DNA of 64,000 nt from Pieris napi (Eukaryota > Arthropoda > Insecta > Lepidoptera > Pieridae), in contig NC_062238.1 in assembly GCF_905475465.1 (NCBI RefSeq), forward strand, positions 1,778,501-1,842,500, given 5' to 3'. Under the pieces are notes generated by a model. It was not told where the DNA came from. It searched no databases and worked only from the letters and a program-made list of their open reading frames with translations. The first letter of the stretch is position 1, and each line of letters opens with the position of its first letter. A program made the translations under genes and the position numbers. Shown piece after piece: positions 44,500-55,695 of the stretch.

Positions 44500-44740
44500 C
44501 CCTGCGATTCTGTAACTCACTTCACGAACTCACACAACGGTTTTCGCATCGGCGGTCGCTCTCAAATCAGTCGTGAAGCAGTCATTTTATGATTTGGCAT
44601 TCTGAAAAGGTGGGAGCTTGTACTTTATTGTTTATCAGAATGCCAAATCATAAAATGACTGCTTCACGACTGATTTGAGAGAGATCGCCGATGCGAAAAC
44701 CGCTGTGTGAGTTCGTGAAGTGAGTTACAGAATCGCAGGG
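44500..44740. mobile_element. MITE of the CCCTGCG family, copy 4
   Basis: 241 bp with ends CCCTGCG...CGCAGGG, flanked by CAG at 44497-44499 and 44741-44743. Both arms carry TTCACGAAC/GTTCGTGAA where other copies have TTTTCGAAC/GTTCGAAAA. The minus-strand 75-codon ORF is internal sequence only. Confidence 0.88.
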
Positions 44741-45010
44741 CAGCTGAGCTTCATTATCGGGCGTCAAGGCAAAATACAAAATACCATCCGTAACACCTCG
44801 ACGTCCGTTCCACAACTGGGCGTTTTTATGGCAGTTTTTGCCGCGCACCACCACTATGTGGAACCAGCTGCCCACTGAAGTATTTCTAAACCAATTCGAC
44901 TTAGGTTCCTTCGCACTTGAGAGCCTTCTGGTGAGTGTCCATTGGCGGCGGTACCACTTAACATCAGATGAGCTTCCTGCTCATTTGCCTCCTATTAAAT
45001 AAAAAAATTG
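44741..45010 (+). repeat. LINE family B 3' end
   Basis: Begins CAGCTGAGCTTCATTATCGG directly at the MITE boundary and follows the 38200 copy with a deletion near 44915 (the AAGAAAAGAGCGTACC part is missing). Confidence 0.78.
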
Positions 45011-46176
45011 TATTGGGTCAAATTAAAGCATCTTTAAGTTTTCATATTCTTTAGTTCAGTTTACGTTTATATAACGGAAATACAACGGCCACTATTCAGG
45101 CCTTGACTTGTTTAAGATATCGCGGAATATGCTTAAAAAGAGTATTAGGAATATCCATAGCGCTAAATAACCTGTTTCATGAGCAAACCCCACATACACA
45201 CCCTCACTTTTACACCATCATACAACACAGCCAAATTATTGACTTTTTCCTTTCATAAATGTTTCGTAACCGTATTGTATATATATTGTATTCCATATTT
45301 GGCTATTTCTTTTGTATAATTTTTTTGCTATATATAATTTAAGTTAGCTGTAATTATTAACGAAATCAAAAAAAAAACTCACACAGGAAAGGAAACAACG
45401 TAAGAAAACTGGCCTGTCTATGACCTAATAAACAGCGTAAGTTAAGTACAAAATGATTTCCTATAGAAGAAACAAATACAGAAATCTGGAGTTATATTGA
45501 ACTACCAAAGACTGCTGAAAAGTATCAATTATTTAAGTAAAGAAATAAATTGTAGTAACATGAATTATCGTTTTTTTTATGTGTAAGACTCCCGTAAACC
45601 AACCAATGTTTATAGTCTATGATTCAACTCCTTTTAAGCGACAAATAGTTTTACAATAATATTTTTTTTATGTTTTGTCAATCATAACGTGTCTTTCCTA
45701 TAAAAGTAAATTCATATACATATAATGTAGACCATACTGTTATAATGTCGTGTTAATTAAATTTCTGTCCTAAAGTTACGCTTCAACGACTACCAAAAAA
45801 TCTCTGACGGTAATGAAACAAAAATGGATGGCTTCAAATACCGTCTGAACACGGATTTAGCGAAAATATTTCAAAGGCTTTGGAGTTTTTGTCTTGACTC
45901 ATAATGAGCTTTTTACCGTTTCGCATCTGAGCCATCTTATTGAATGGCTCGACTTGTATTCGACTCATTTATTCAGCTTTGACAATGCAGATTATTAATA
46001 TTAAAATGCATTTCTAGATAGCATCTTTAAAATAGCTATTATAAATGGATATATTTATAATAATGGTTTTATTTTCTTTACGCGAGTTTGATTGTTCTTA
46101 GCCCCTATACAAGTCTTTATAGTTCTAGATGACAAGACTCTAAACACCGTAACATATACATGTTACTATAAAGCTA
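45011..46176. other. Intergenic, nothing recognised
   Basis: No supportable feature. Confidence 0.45.
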
Positions 46177-46180
46177 AGAT

Positions 46181-46488
46181 TGTAGAGGTGTAATTATTGT
46201 CTATATAGAAATTTCATAATTCCATTTGTAATATTGTCAATGTATCATTATTTCATAATTCCACTTGCACGTGGATCAATCAGTCGCCCTAAAACCGCCA
46301 TGTAAGTCAGAGGACAATAAAGATGGTGAATTCTATTATGGTTTTCATTTGGTGTACCTCAAACACTAAACTGGTTTTAGGGCGACGGATTGATCCACGT
46401 GCAAGTGGAATTATGAAATAATGATACGTTGACAATATTACAAATGGAATTATGAAATTTCTATATAGACAATAATTACACCTCTACA
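46181..46488. mobile_element. 308-bp MITE with ~110-bp terminal inverted repeats
   Basis: Left TGTAGAGGTGTAATTATTGT and right complement ending CACCTCTACA continue as near-perfect inverted repeats through GTGGATCAATC(A/C)GTCGCCCTAAAACC. The flanks are AGAT at 46177-46180 and 46489-46492, a 4-bp duplication. No ORF; superfamily unassigned. Confidence 0.88.
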
Positions 46489-46492
46489 AGAT

Positions 46493-47780
46493 CATAGTAT
46501 TCAACCGATAGAATATTGAATACTTGTTTAATATAAAAGAGAAAGGTACAACAATTTTATAGTTATTAACATTTACAGTTCTAACAGGCATTAGAATCTC
46601 GTTTAATAATATAAATAAAACATTTTACATCGAATAACGTTGCAAAGATGTTTGCAACGTTATTTGATGAGTCCTTCTTAGTAGTTTGTATGTATTTAAT
46701 TGATTAATTCTTTATGTATCCATATTGGATTCCTTAAACATCCTTTTGTGCTAGTATCTCCCAGATTATTTTTTTCACTGGATAAAATTTTGCTTCTATT
46801 GCCAGTGAAATTAATTTACACCGAATACTATCAAGCTAATCACTAATGGCGTTTCAAAATCTGAAAATTAAATACATTGATAAACTAGACTTCGCGTGCT
46901 TAATAATATAGTGAGAAATTTAATTCAGCTTAGTGTACCAACACACAGTGTATTACACGGAATGTAATAATGTCGCTTTTTGTGAACAAAGGAATATGAG
47001 ATTTCGTGATACGAGTGTTATAAAGTCGTCGAAAAGCTTTATACTAAACTAAAATCTGCAAGGCTTTATATTTGAGACTTCATGAAAAACATGATAACAT
47101 CAAGCAAGAATATTTTCGATTATACTTTCTTCCGAGTGATCGCAGTACTTTATACTAAAAAAAAACTATTAAAATATAATTGATTAAACAAAAGAGAATG
47201 CGCTTTCTTTAGATATTTCTATATTTAAAGGTCTTTTGCCAATCTTCGTAAACTTTTTTAACAGAATCTATTACGTAAGCCACTCTCGAAGTCCGTTCTG
47301 TCTCGTTATCAAAAAAGCTATGAAATATTTTAATCTTGTTCTAAAGGTTTTTCAAATACATTATATTGTTGGGTAGGTGAGTATGTCAAACAAATGATGA
47401 GACGTAATGATGGCGAGCGTCATTCCATTTTAATTGGTTAAACGCAAAGAGAGATGAAGTTGACTAATTGGTGACGGACCAAATAGATTTACTTGGAAAT
47501 TTCTTTTTGGGACTGAAATTGTTTATTGTTTAATTCCTAATTGACATAACGATTACTCTATTAATTAATGGCATGTTTTTGCACATTACCCCTCCGTATG
47601 AAGTACGCAAAAAAAGCAAGTATCAAAATCAAATATTTGCACGAAATATCAAAAACCGTAAAGCGATTTTCTATTTTCCCCAAACGTTGCTCAACGTAGC
47701 AGGATACATTTTATGTCAAACGCTGTTCTCTGTTCAATACAAAGGGCCCAGCTGGCGGGATTTAGTGCTCAAACAATACT
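46493..47780. other. Intergenic, nothing recognised
   Basis: A short local palindrome (CGTTGCAAAGATGTTTGCAACG) lies at ~46639-46660. The ORF at 47573 runs into the neighbouring MITE and is not gene-like. Confidence 0.45.
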
Positions 47781-47785
47781 CTATG

Positions 47786-48024
47786 GGTGAGATCTATAGA
47801 GCGCACTTAGACTTTGCTCAGACTTAACTATAACCATTCCTTACTTTTTTAAAGGATAATAAAGAAGGTATTGCATGAAATGAAACATCAATTTCTGTCT
47901 TAGCTTGAGCTTAGCTTAATCTCACCGCTAAAATGTCTATAAATATACTTAATCATAGTTTAACCTTAGTGTTTTTCGTAAGTAAAGTCTGAGCAAAGTC
48001 CAAGTGCGCACTATAGATCTCACC
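47786..48024. mobile_element. 239-bp MITE with ~45-bp terminal inverted repeats
   Basis: Ends GGTGAGATCTATAGAGCGCA and its complement (GATCTCACC at 48024) are flanked by CTATG at 47781-47785 and 48025-48029. The centre is unrelated AT-rich DNA. Confidence 0.82.
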
Positions 48025-48029
48025 CTATG

Positions 48030-48789
48030 GGTAGCTGTACTCTATAGTCGCTGGTACAAGATATAGATGTTTCGACTGTGTTTACCTCTTTGACTTGTCT
48101 TTTTTAGTTAAAATCTCGGGATTATTACAGACCGTTTTCTTTATAAGAACAAAAATTGTATTTTAAGTAGTGCCAAGTCCTCTCACAATGGTGCTCGGGT
48201 CATTAATGAGTCTAATTGATAATTTTTCATACAAAATGGTGATCAGTCTGCCGTACTAAAAATTATATCTTGGGATATAATTTTTTCGCCAAGATTTGAA
48301 CTCACGCTATGTTTATCAAGGCAATGTAATCTACCTATAACTAGTATATTTTTAGCTAAAAACTATTATATAACAACGATGAAAGGTACATTTAGGACTA
48401 TTACCGAAATGTTTCACTTTTATTTTGACAAATAAGAAAGGTCAATTTGGACCAGGTGTACGTCGGAGAAGTCTTATTTTCAGAAAAAGGATACATTGGC
48501 CGTGTCTTGATAAATAGAGGCGATCGTATACAAATACCTTCGTTATTTTAGATAAAACAGTTTATTTACAAGTTCTAGTTATGAAAAAGAATTTCATTAG
48601 TTTTAATTAACATTTTTGCTTAGGTCAAAGTTTTTACGTTGCTTAACTCAACAGTGTTTGCAACAGTGTTTTTATTATAATCATATTTTATTAATGTATT
48701 AACTTAACTGATAATAATAGTTATGCCTGTGGCGGCGTCGGGTTGTCTCTCTCCCTAAAACACGGCGAGGGGGCCGATGGCTGACCAAG
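48030..48789. other. Intergenic, nothing recognised
   Basis: No supportable feature. Confidence 0.45.
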
Positions 48790-49098
48790 CGTCATACTGG
48801 TCGTACTTGAATTTGTGTATGCGGTGATGTTAGTTATTTCGACTATGTATTTGTGTGTGGTTCCCACGAGAATGTAAGTGCGTGCTCCTATTTCCCCATG
48901 CCTCCTGCTGATCGAGGGCATATCTCTGTTTTTAATTTATTTTATTACTAGTAGTTACTTAAGATGTCTGATCTACGCCCTTGATTTGAGAACTGGCAGT
49001 AAATGTAAAATTAGAAGCATTTAATGTATATTTCTTTTTTGACGTTCATAAGTGTACATTGTGTTACCTATATAAATAAATGATTTTGACTTTGACTA
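48790..49098 (+). repeat. LINE family A 3' end, internally deleted
   Basis: GGTCGTACTTGAATTTGTGT, GAATGTAAGTGCGTGCTCCT, then a deletion to CTACGCCCTTGATTTGAGAA and the ATAAATAAATGATTTTGAC terminus. Confidence 0.75.
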
Positions 49099-49280
49099 TG
49101 CAATGGCGCTGGTGTCAGCTGCTGGTGGTGAAATTAAAAACGTCAAAGTCCTATCATTTCTTAACCGCTAATACTTGTGATTTATTTGATTTGTTTCAAT
49201 GTTATTAGATCTTAAACAAGACTATTTGATAGTCTGTATTTTTGGTAATAGTTATTATTATTAATGTCGGAGTAAATATG
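49099..49280 (+). repeat. Unclassified repeat shared with 62765-63060
   Basis: CAATGGCGCTGGTGTCAGCTG and ACTATTTGATAGTCTGT with AATGTCGGAGTAAATATG also occur (partly inverted) in 62765-63060. Confidence 0.5.
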
Positions 49281-50649
49281 TTAGTGTCATTTATTACATA
49301 TTGCGTTATATCCTATCCTAGTCATATACATTATACATATAATGATTATTTAATTTATTTATTATATTAATTGTAGGCGTGGCTAATAGAGTTAACAACT
49401 ACAAGACGTAATTAGTAAACAAAAGAAAATCGTTATCTTTTGTTCTTTTATTTTAGAAATTGGATAAGTAAGATAATGTTATTGCGAAACCTTGTCATCT
49501 GTTGTAGATCACCAACTTGCCTTAATTATTTTAATAGTTTTATTTAACAGGGGGCAAATATAATTAATCAAATAGACGATAAAAAATGTCAGGCCCTGTG
49601 CTCTGTCAGGAAATTCCAAATCCCTATTCCAAAAACCAATATGAAAACTAGCAATTTATTTAGATTACGTCATCAATTTACCAATTTCGCGTTCTTAGGT
49701 TAATAAATTTTCTATATCCTGTGGAAACGAAGGGTTGCGTAAGAAGAAAGATGTCTAGATTAAATGGTTTTTCCAATACTGATAGGAGATATTTGTTTTG
49801 GTCGGATAATACGACCACGTACGTATATTCCACGATTTCTACTTCAGAGATTCCTATTTTAATCATAAAAGAACGAGTAAGCAGGTGTCATGACCACCTG
49901 GTACCTGGACCGGGTATCACATTTTTTTATTTAAAACTGCTAAACTAAATTATTATTATTATTAATGTGACATTATGAGTTTCGCAATATTCATTTCTGA
50001 AAAAAATAATCCAGCTGATCGAAACTGGGTCAGGCCGCTAGAACATACGCACGTACGAATGAGTTTCGTAAGGAATTGTGACTCTCACGCGATCGTCAGA
50101 TCCGCCCTTAATATGCCCATGACATCATCCTTAGAAGGACTCACTATAGTTTTTCCTTTTACGTAGACTTTCTAAGTCCTACAGTGAGGGCTATGGTATG
50201 TGGCACTTGTTAGTCTTGTAAAAAAAACAATTTCAAAATTAAGATTTTATTTTGTACATTTTCTTAAAACTAAGAAAGTCAGAATGGGTTACAGAGTCGA
50301 GAGTTACTATAATCGTAAAAGTTTATTTTTTTTTCTGAATAAAAGATTATATTTTGGGCTTGGATTACGACGAGTCAGCAGTATTCATGAGCTCCATCAC
50401 CTCATAACACCATCACTTTTTCACCATCGGACTTTCGTTGTCTATAACTCCCTGTGTGTGTTTCTCCAGAAAATTATAATATCCTTCTTCGTATATCATA
50501 TTCCTTTGTTTGTTTTTATATTTTTTGTTAGAAAACAAAGAAACGAATATATAACAAAATTAATTGGAAATTATTCGTTCGATAAGACTTATACTTAGTC
50601 CGCTGGCTTAGAGCTCGGAGCTCGCGTAATTCAACGACGTCTCTACAGC
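49281..50649. other. Intergenic, nothing recognised
   Basis: Several ORFs of 60-130 codons occur (49721, 49975, 50200), but composition is low-complexity, with no domain or splice context. Confidence 0.45.
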
Positions 50650-50867
50650 GATGAACAGTGTTGGCCTAGTGGCTTCAGCGTGCGACTCTCATGCCTGAGG
50701 TCATAGGTTCGATCCCCGGCTGTGCACCGTGTGACTTTCTTTCTATGTGCGCATTTAACATTTGTTCGAACGGTGAAGAAAAACATCGTGGAGAAACCGA
50801 CATGTCTTAGACCCAAAAAGTCGACGGCGTGTGTCAGGCACTGCAGGCTGATCACCTACTTGCCTAT
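50650..50867 (+). mobile_element. Main-family SINE, 5' part (split by a LINE)
   Basis: AGTGTTGGCCTAGTGGCTTC (A box), GGTTCGATCCCCGGCTGTGC (B box) and TTTGTTCGAACGGTGAAGAA to CACCTACTTGCCTAT. The SINE resumes at 51784 after the LINE insertion, with CCTAT repeated on both sides (50863-50867, 51784-51788). Confidence 0.88.
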
Positions 50868-51783
50868 AAACGATGAGGAATTGAATCTGGATGATACAAC
50901 TGTATTTCTCGGAATCACCATGGATTCAAAACTTCAGTGGTCCCCTCATATTAACGGATTGGCGAAGAGACTTAGTTCTGCAGCCTACGCGGTTAAAAAA
51001 ATTCGCTCACTAACTGATGTCGATACAGCTAGACTTGTTTATTTTAGTTACTTTCATAGCTTAATGACTTATGGCTTATTATTATGGGGTCATGCTGTTG
51101 ATGTCGAAACTATTTTCATCCTGCAGAAGAGGGCTATTCGTGCAATCTATAATTTAAAATGTAGGGAATCTCTTAGAGATAAATTCAAGGAAATTAATAT
51201 ACTTACCTTTCCCTCGCAATATATTTATGAAAATATTATGTATGTATACAAAAATAGTGATAAGTTGACTAGAATAGAACATACGCACAATGTTAATACA
51301 CGGAATAAACGCAGGCTGCAATTTCCCCGTACTAGACTATCCAAAGTTAGTAATTCTTTTTTGGGGAAAGGGATACTCTTCTTTAATAAAATCCCAGAGG
51401 CTCTTTTATCTCTGCCTTTCAATAAATTTAAGAAATGTATTAAAGAAAAGCTGTGTAAAAAACTAACTAACTAAACTAAGTACTATAAAGTCAACGATTA
51501 TCTAGTTGATAAAAGGGCCTGGGACTAGTGCTAGACAGGCTACCTCTAATTAATTTGCGATATTTGTTTTAAAATAAGTGTTATTTGATGATTTGATATT
51601 TTAAAAGAGTACCGAGAGTTTTATACGCCGGCTTTTTCTCTCGGCCTACACCCTCTGTCTTCTTTGCCGATGAGTAGGGATGCCTACAAATTGAAATTTA
51701 ATGACGTGGAATAAGTGATACATGTATCTTATGTTCCATAATAAACATATTTTATTTTATTTTATTTTATTTATTAGATCTAT
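50868..51783 (+). pseudogene. 5'-truncated non-LTR retrotransposon inserted in a SINE
   Basis: The open frame reads TTVFLGITMDSKLQWSPHI, then VDTARLVYFSYFHSLMTYGL followed by LLWG and ILQKRAIRAIYNL. This is the C-terminal reverse-transcriptase portion of Jockey/CR1-like LINEs, closed by a TAA at 51472-51474. The 3' UTR ends ATGTTCCATAATAAACATAT and a (TTTTA)n tail at 51750-51775. The upstream reading frame is open into the SINE, so the 250-codon ORF from 50722 is chimeric; only about the last 200 codons are LINE-derived. Confidence 0.87.
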
Positions 51784-51863
51784 CCTATTATTTATAGATC
51801 ATGAAATAGATTCAGAAATCTGAGGCCAAGACCCAAAGAGGTTGTAGCGCCACTGATTTATTG
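51784..51863 (+). mobile_element. Main-family SINE, 3' part
   Basis: CCTATTATTTATAGATCATG, TTCAGAAATCTGAGGCCAAG and GGTTGTAGCGCCACTGATTT complete the SINE begun at 50650. Confidence 0.85.
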
Positions 51864-52027
51864 ATTTTACTCTACAGCGATATTTGGGTACATTTTTATC
51901 TTAAGATCTTTCCATAATACATCTCTAAACATGTATTTACTACGAAATACTAAGAATGGTTAAGCCGGGAATTCGTTAATAACTCACGCTCAATAAATAT
52001 TTAAGATTGAGGAACGAGACACACGAA

Positions 52028-53135
52028 ATGAGGAGAATGCTAAGGAGAAACGTTTTCATCTTATTCTTGTTAATACTATCCGGAGTTTGTAAGTGCATTG
52101 TTAAACTTCTGTCTTGAACTGCATTTCAAGAAGGCACAGCATGTTATAAACAGTTTTTAAGTTAATAATTGTGTAATATTTCTTATGGAGAATTGATATT
52201 ATACTTTTTTTTTATTTCTCCTCAATGCCGGAGGGCTCGCGATTGCATAGCCAGCCATTAAAGAATTGCTACGCTATTTTCTTGAAGAACCGTAAGTCGA
52301 ATTGGTTCAGAATGATTTAAACTTTATTTTTTAAAATAATAAAAATAAAGAAAAATAAATGTGTGGCACTCGGGGACTGCCGCAGTAAAGCTATTGCATA
52401 GTATTTTTTATCAACTTTAATATGCAATTATAATTATTTATAATTTTTTTATTTATGCAGTATTTTTATTCAAAGTTTTTCTTTGATATTAATTCCATAA
52501 TCTACCACTCTACCAGACTCAGACTAACACGCCTATATAGTCTGTCTCACTCTAACGCGTACCGGCTGCACCCGATGTGAGACGTCACGTTACGTCATCG
52601 TGTGTTAGGTTATTTTCGTTACGGAATTTCTGGATTCGGTCTCCACGCTCAAGGCCCGCGATAGAAGCTATGCAATAGCTTAAAATTGTATGATTTTAAA
52701 ACGATATTATGCATTGGGCAGTATAACTACTATACTAATACTTACTTTAAATTATTATAAGTATTTAAATGAATATAATATGAAATATTGAATAAAATAA
52801 AAAAAATATGTTTATTATGGAACATAAGATACATGTATCACTTATTCCACGTCATAGGAATAGTTATATACCTACTGTCAGCAGTATTCTGTTTCGAAGA
52901 TTCTCCCGTTATTACTAAACGAGAGGAATTCATACCGCCGTCTCGCATAATTCTGACAAATTGGTTTGTTTGGTTTGAAGTGTTCATTTGATATTCAAAT
53001 CAAAGCTCTATTTACAAACAATTAAGCGCTTTAATCAATTAACTATTACAAATTTGCTTTGCATTCAAGACAGTCATTGGTAAGACTCCTTTTAGGTTGG
53101 AGCAACAGTGCACCTTCCTTCCTCCACACATCATG
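52028..53135 (+). CDS. Candidate signal-peptide exons (52028-52088 and 53096-53135), partial gene
   Basis: Exon a (61 nt) begins ATGAGGAGAATG, encodes MRRMLRRNVFILFLLILSGV and stops at a consensus donor (GAGTTT|GTAAGT). Exon b (40 nt) follows an acceptor TCCTTTTAG and ends at CATG|GTAAGT. Joined, they stay open and continue CWSNSAPSFLHTS. The arginine-rich start followed by ten hydrophobic residues is a good signal peptide. The next exon must begin in phase 2. An in-frame acceptor exists at 55751/55752 inside the first exon of the lipocalin-like gene (TGTAG|GAATTATACC), giving TGG and then NYTKGYIKQ. It may be an alternative 5' end, a paralogue remnant, or chance. The real product is unproven. 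Confidence 0.4.
52225..52320 (-). repeat. LINE family B fragment
   Basis: GGAGGGCTCGCGATTGCATA, TTTTCTTGAAGAACC and TAAGTCGAATTGGTTCAGAA are degenerate inverse family-B phrases. Confidence 0.45.
52360..52690. repeat. Probable TIR element
   Basis: TAAAGCTATTGCATAG near 52387 is repeated inverted as CTATGCAATAGCTTA near 52668-52683. Flanking CGGGGACTGCCGC and GGCCCGCGATAG are also loosely inverted. The inner 52530-52640 part is GC-richer. Confidence 0.45.
52788..52853 (-). repeat. Short 3' fragment of the 50868 LINE family
   Basis: GTTTATTATGGAACATAAGA and TACATGTATCACTTATTCCA are the exact complement of 51697-51745, preceded by an A/T tail. The 67-codon ORF here is therefore not a gene. Confidence 0.8.
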
Positions 53136-53493
53136 GTAAGTATACAATTCAAGCGAGGTACAAGAAACAATCATAGAACATTTGGAATATTTTAAGTCGT
53201 AGCTGGGTAGATATACCCAGACCTACCCAGACTAAAGAATTTCATGTTTGGGAGATAAAAACACGTAGTATCTTCTCTTAATACGTGGAATCAAGTATAA
53301 ATTAAATTTACCTTACAAAATTTAACAACACTCAAGATATTTAAGTCGGAATTTTATTTTTCTTAAAGCACGATGACATGTTTTGTTAATGTGCTTTGTT
53401 TCATGTTCCTAACATCAACTATGAAAAAAACTCAGTTTTTGACATACAACGATCAAAATTGTTTACGCTTCTCATTTTTAACTAAAATATATA

Positions 53494-53725
53494 TTTAATG
53501 AAAAACGCTTTTTACCGGATTAAAGTTATGTATTATTATAAATTTACAACTATTTGACATAATTTTAAATTTATCCGACGTTTCGCGTGCTTTACAGCGT
53601 GCGTGGTCACGGTGACTGAAGACAAAAGATGTTGAATGTCAAAAAGTATCACAGCTGCAGAGAAAGTTGCTTAAAAAGCGTTTTTCTTTAAATGTGTAAG
53701 GGTTATGTTAATCAAAGACAATACT
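53494..53725 (+). mobile_element. Hairpin-cored retroposon, copy 2
   Basis: TTTAATGAAAAACGC to ATCAAAGACAATACTA, with CCGACGTTTCGCGTGCTTTA then CAGCGTGCGTGGTCACGGTG and GACTGAAGACAAAAGATGTT. Loose flanking similarity (AACTAAAATATATA / AACTATATATA). Confidence 0.72.
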
Positions 53726-53759
53726 ATAAACTATATATATTATATATGTAACTTACTAA

Positions 53760-53945
53760 TTATAGGTTACATAACTCTCTCAATAACATTTTATGTTGGG
53801 TACTGTCAAATAGCCTTTTTTTAATAAACGCCGCCAGCCTTATACTAAACACATATAAGTTAGTAAATGCGACAAAAAGTAAGAGAACTGCTCCGAACAA
53901 ACTATAATACTGAAGCAAAATAGGAGCCTCATTAGGTGAAACCAT
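53760..53945 (-). pseudogene. Possible reverse-transcriptase fragment
   Basis: The minus-strand frame ends KKRLFDSTQHKMLLRELCNL. This is reminiscent of the (K)AFDxxxHxxLLxKL motif that precedes the active site of LINE reverse transcriptases. It is too short to be sure. Confidence 0.35.
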
Positions 53946-54179
53946 TAAGGCACACGTTCCTACAACAGTATTAAAACAAGCTTACCGAACACTCATTGCA
54001 GTGAAGTTCGCAACTACAAGTACTAGTTACTAGCTTCAAGCGTATAAATTCACTCGTGTTATAACATGGTAATTAGTTTGAGAAGGCAAACATCTTCTAT
54101 AACTAGCTTATGCTCGTAACTTCTGTGTATTTATTTAAAGTTTAATTATTTAAACTTCGGTAATACTATCTTGGCTTAG

Positions 54180-54530
54180 TATGCTGCGCTTTAGTGGGCT
54201 ATAGGTGTGTCAAAGATCGATGGAACGATGCAAGATAGAGAAGAAAAGAAAACATAAAATAAATAATAGATAATTAAAAAGAATACTAACGTAAAAATAA
54301 ATAAACTTAAGTGGAAATGAGCGAGACACGCGGCAGGGGAACAGAAAAGTAGAGCAAAAATGTATTACCATGGGGCCGAAGGTACAATAAACACCCAAGA
54401 GGGAGACAATTTAGAAGGTGGATAGTCCAGATTAAGGAAATAGCAGGTAAATGTTAATAGCGGGATTTGGAGGAGGTCTTTCCCAAAAAAAGGCACACAA
54501 ATATCTAAAAAGAATGAGATAACAGCACTA
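54180..54530 (+). repeat. Degenerate RTE-type LINE 3' end
   Basis: ACCCAAGAGGGAGACAATTT then AGAAGGTGGATAG and GGAGGAGGTCTTTCCC mirror the R-G-R-P...R-W and L-E-E-A-F coding pattern of 13338-13786, with many changes. Confidence 0.45.
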
Positions 54531-54534
54531 TAAA

Positions 54535-54724
54535 TTTAAAGAAAACACGTTTACCGTATTGAAGTTATGTATATGCGTGTTTTACAGCGTGCGTGGTCGC
54601 GAAACGTCGGATTTTTTTTTAATTATGTAAAATAATTATAAGTTTATAATAATACATACTTCAATCAGGTAAAAAAGTGTTTTCTTTAAATGTGTAAAAG
54701 TTATGTTAATAAAAGACAATACTA
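54535..54724 (+). mobile_element. Hairpin-cored retroposon, copy 3
   Basis: TTTAAAGAAAACACG to TTAATAAAAGACAATACTA, containing GTGGTCGCGAAACGTCGG. Flanking AGCACTATAAA (54524-54534) and AGCAATATAAA (just after 54724) form an 11-bp direct repeat with one mismatch. Confidence 0.78.
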
Positions 54725-55695
54725 TGAGCAATATAAATGTTTTTAAGTGTAAAAGTATCTGAATCTCGCTTTTATTATTAATAAGACTATCAGGTAATGA
54801 GATATATTACGTAAGTCCCTGAAGAAAACATTTAAATACGCTTACCGCATAAAACGATTTATCGCGCGGTTTTTGTTTGTTAAATACTTTAGCTGACTTT
54901 AATTTAAGCCAAGCCAAGTTAGTTTTTGATAGCGTAGTAACCCCACTACCCGTAAATGTTAGTTATAAGCTCATATTTTAAACCAATTAATTCAGTTCTT
55001 ACCCAGCTTCAAACAAAGTGTTTTATTTGAAAATCTCCATACAACAACCGACCATTTAATTCCCAGAAAGACAAAAATAACAAAGTTTTCAATTTTGCTT
55101 AAAGTTAACAAAATAATATAGTAATAAATATAGTTTAAAGCGCGTGGGGCGCTCTGTGCCATATTTTTCGTCTATCGAGCAACCCACTCTTTTTCACCAT
55201 AATACCAGTATTTTTTGTTCATTATCATTTTCAGCCTAAATTAGGAATTATTTTTCACTTTTTAGTTTGATGTGCTTTAAAAGCGTGTTTTTTTAGTTTA
55301 AATTAAACTATTATTTATTTTTCAGTTAATTTTTTTTATTTTTTTTTGCATTGTCATTGATCTTTGACAGGTGCGCAAAATTTGAATAAAATCTGTCCGT
55401 TTAAAGTGGGTCAAAATCGAGTCCGAAGGAGTCGGTTACATACATACATACAGGTGAAGCTAATATAAAGCGTGTAAAAATAGCTTTTATATAGCAAATA
55501 CACTACAAGAAAACTATTGCGTATTCTAAACACACCCTAAGCATTATAATACCGGCGTCAGAGAACCTAATGGTCGTAGCTTACGTCATTTGCACCATTA
55601 TTTTATAAACAAACCTTGCTGAAGCATAATATATTAGACAATCGAATAAGTATTACTATTTGATAACGGCGTCCCAACAAGATACATTGTTACAA
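54725..55695. other. Region upstream of the lipocalin-like gene
   Basis: AT-rich, with a TACA repeat (ACATACATACATAC) at ~55437-55451. No clear TATA/initiator pair could be placed with confidence. Confidence 0.4.

Noticed and set aside
47573..47827. 84-codon + strand ORF as a gene
   Set aside because: Its last third lies inside the GGTGAGATCT MITE and the rest has no domain, splice sites or signal peptide.
50200..50598. 132-codon ORF as a membrane protein
   Set aside because: Hydrophobicity comes from T-rich low-complexity DNA; no conserved features and no upstream signals.
52788..52991. 67-codon ORF
   Set aside because: It starts in an inverted LINE 3' fragment and tail, so it is not a gene.
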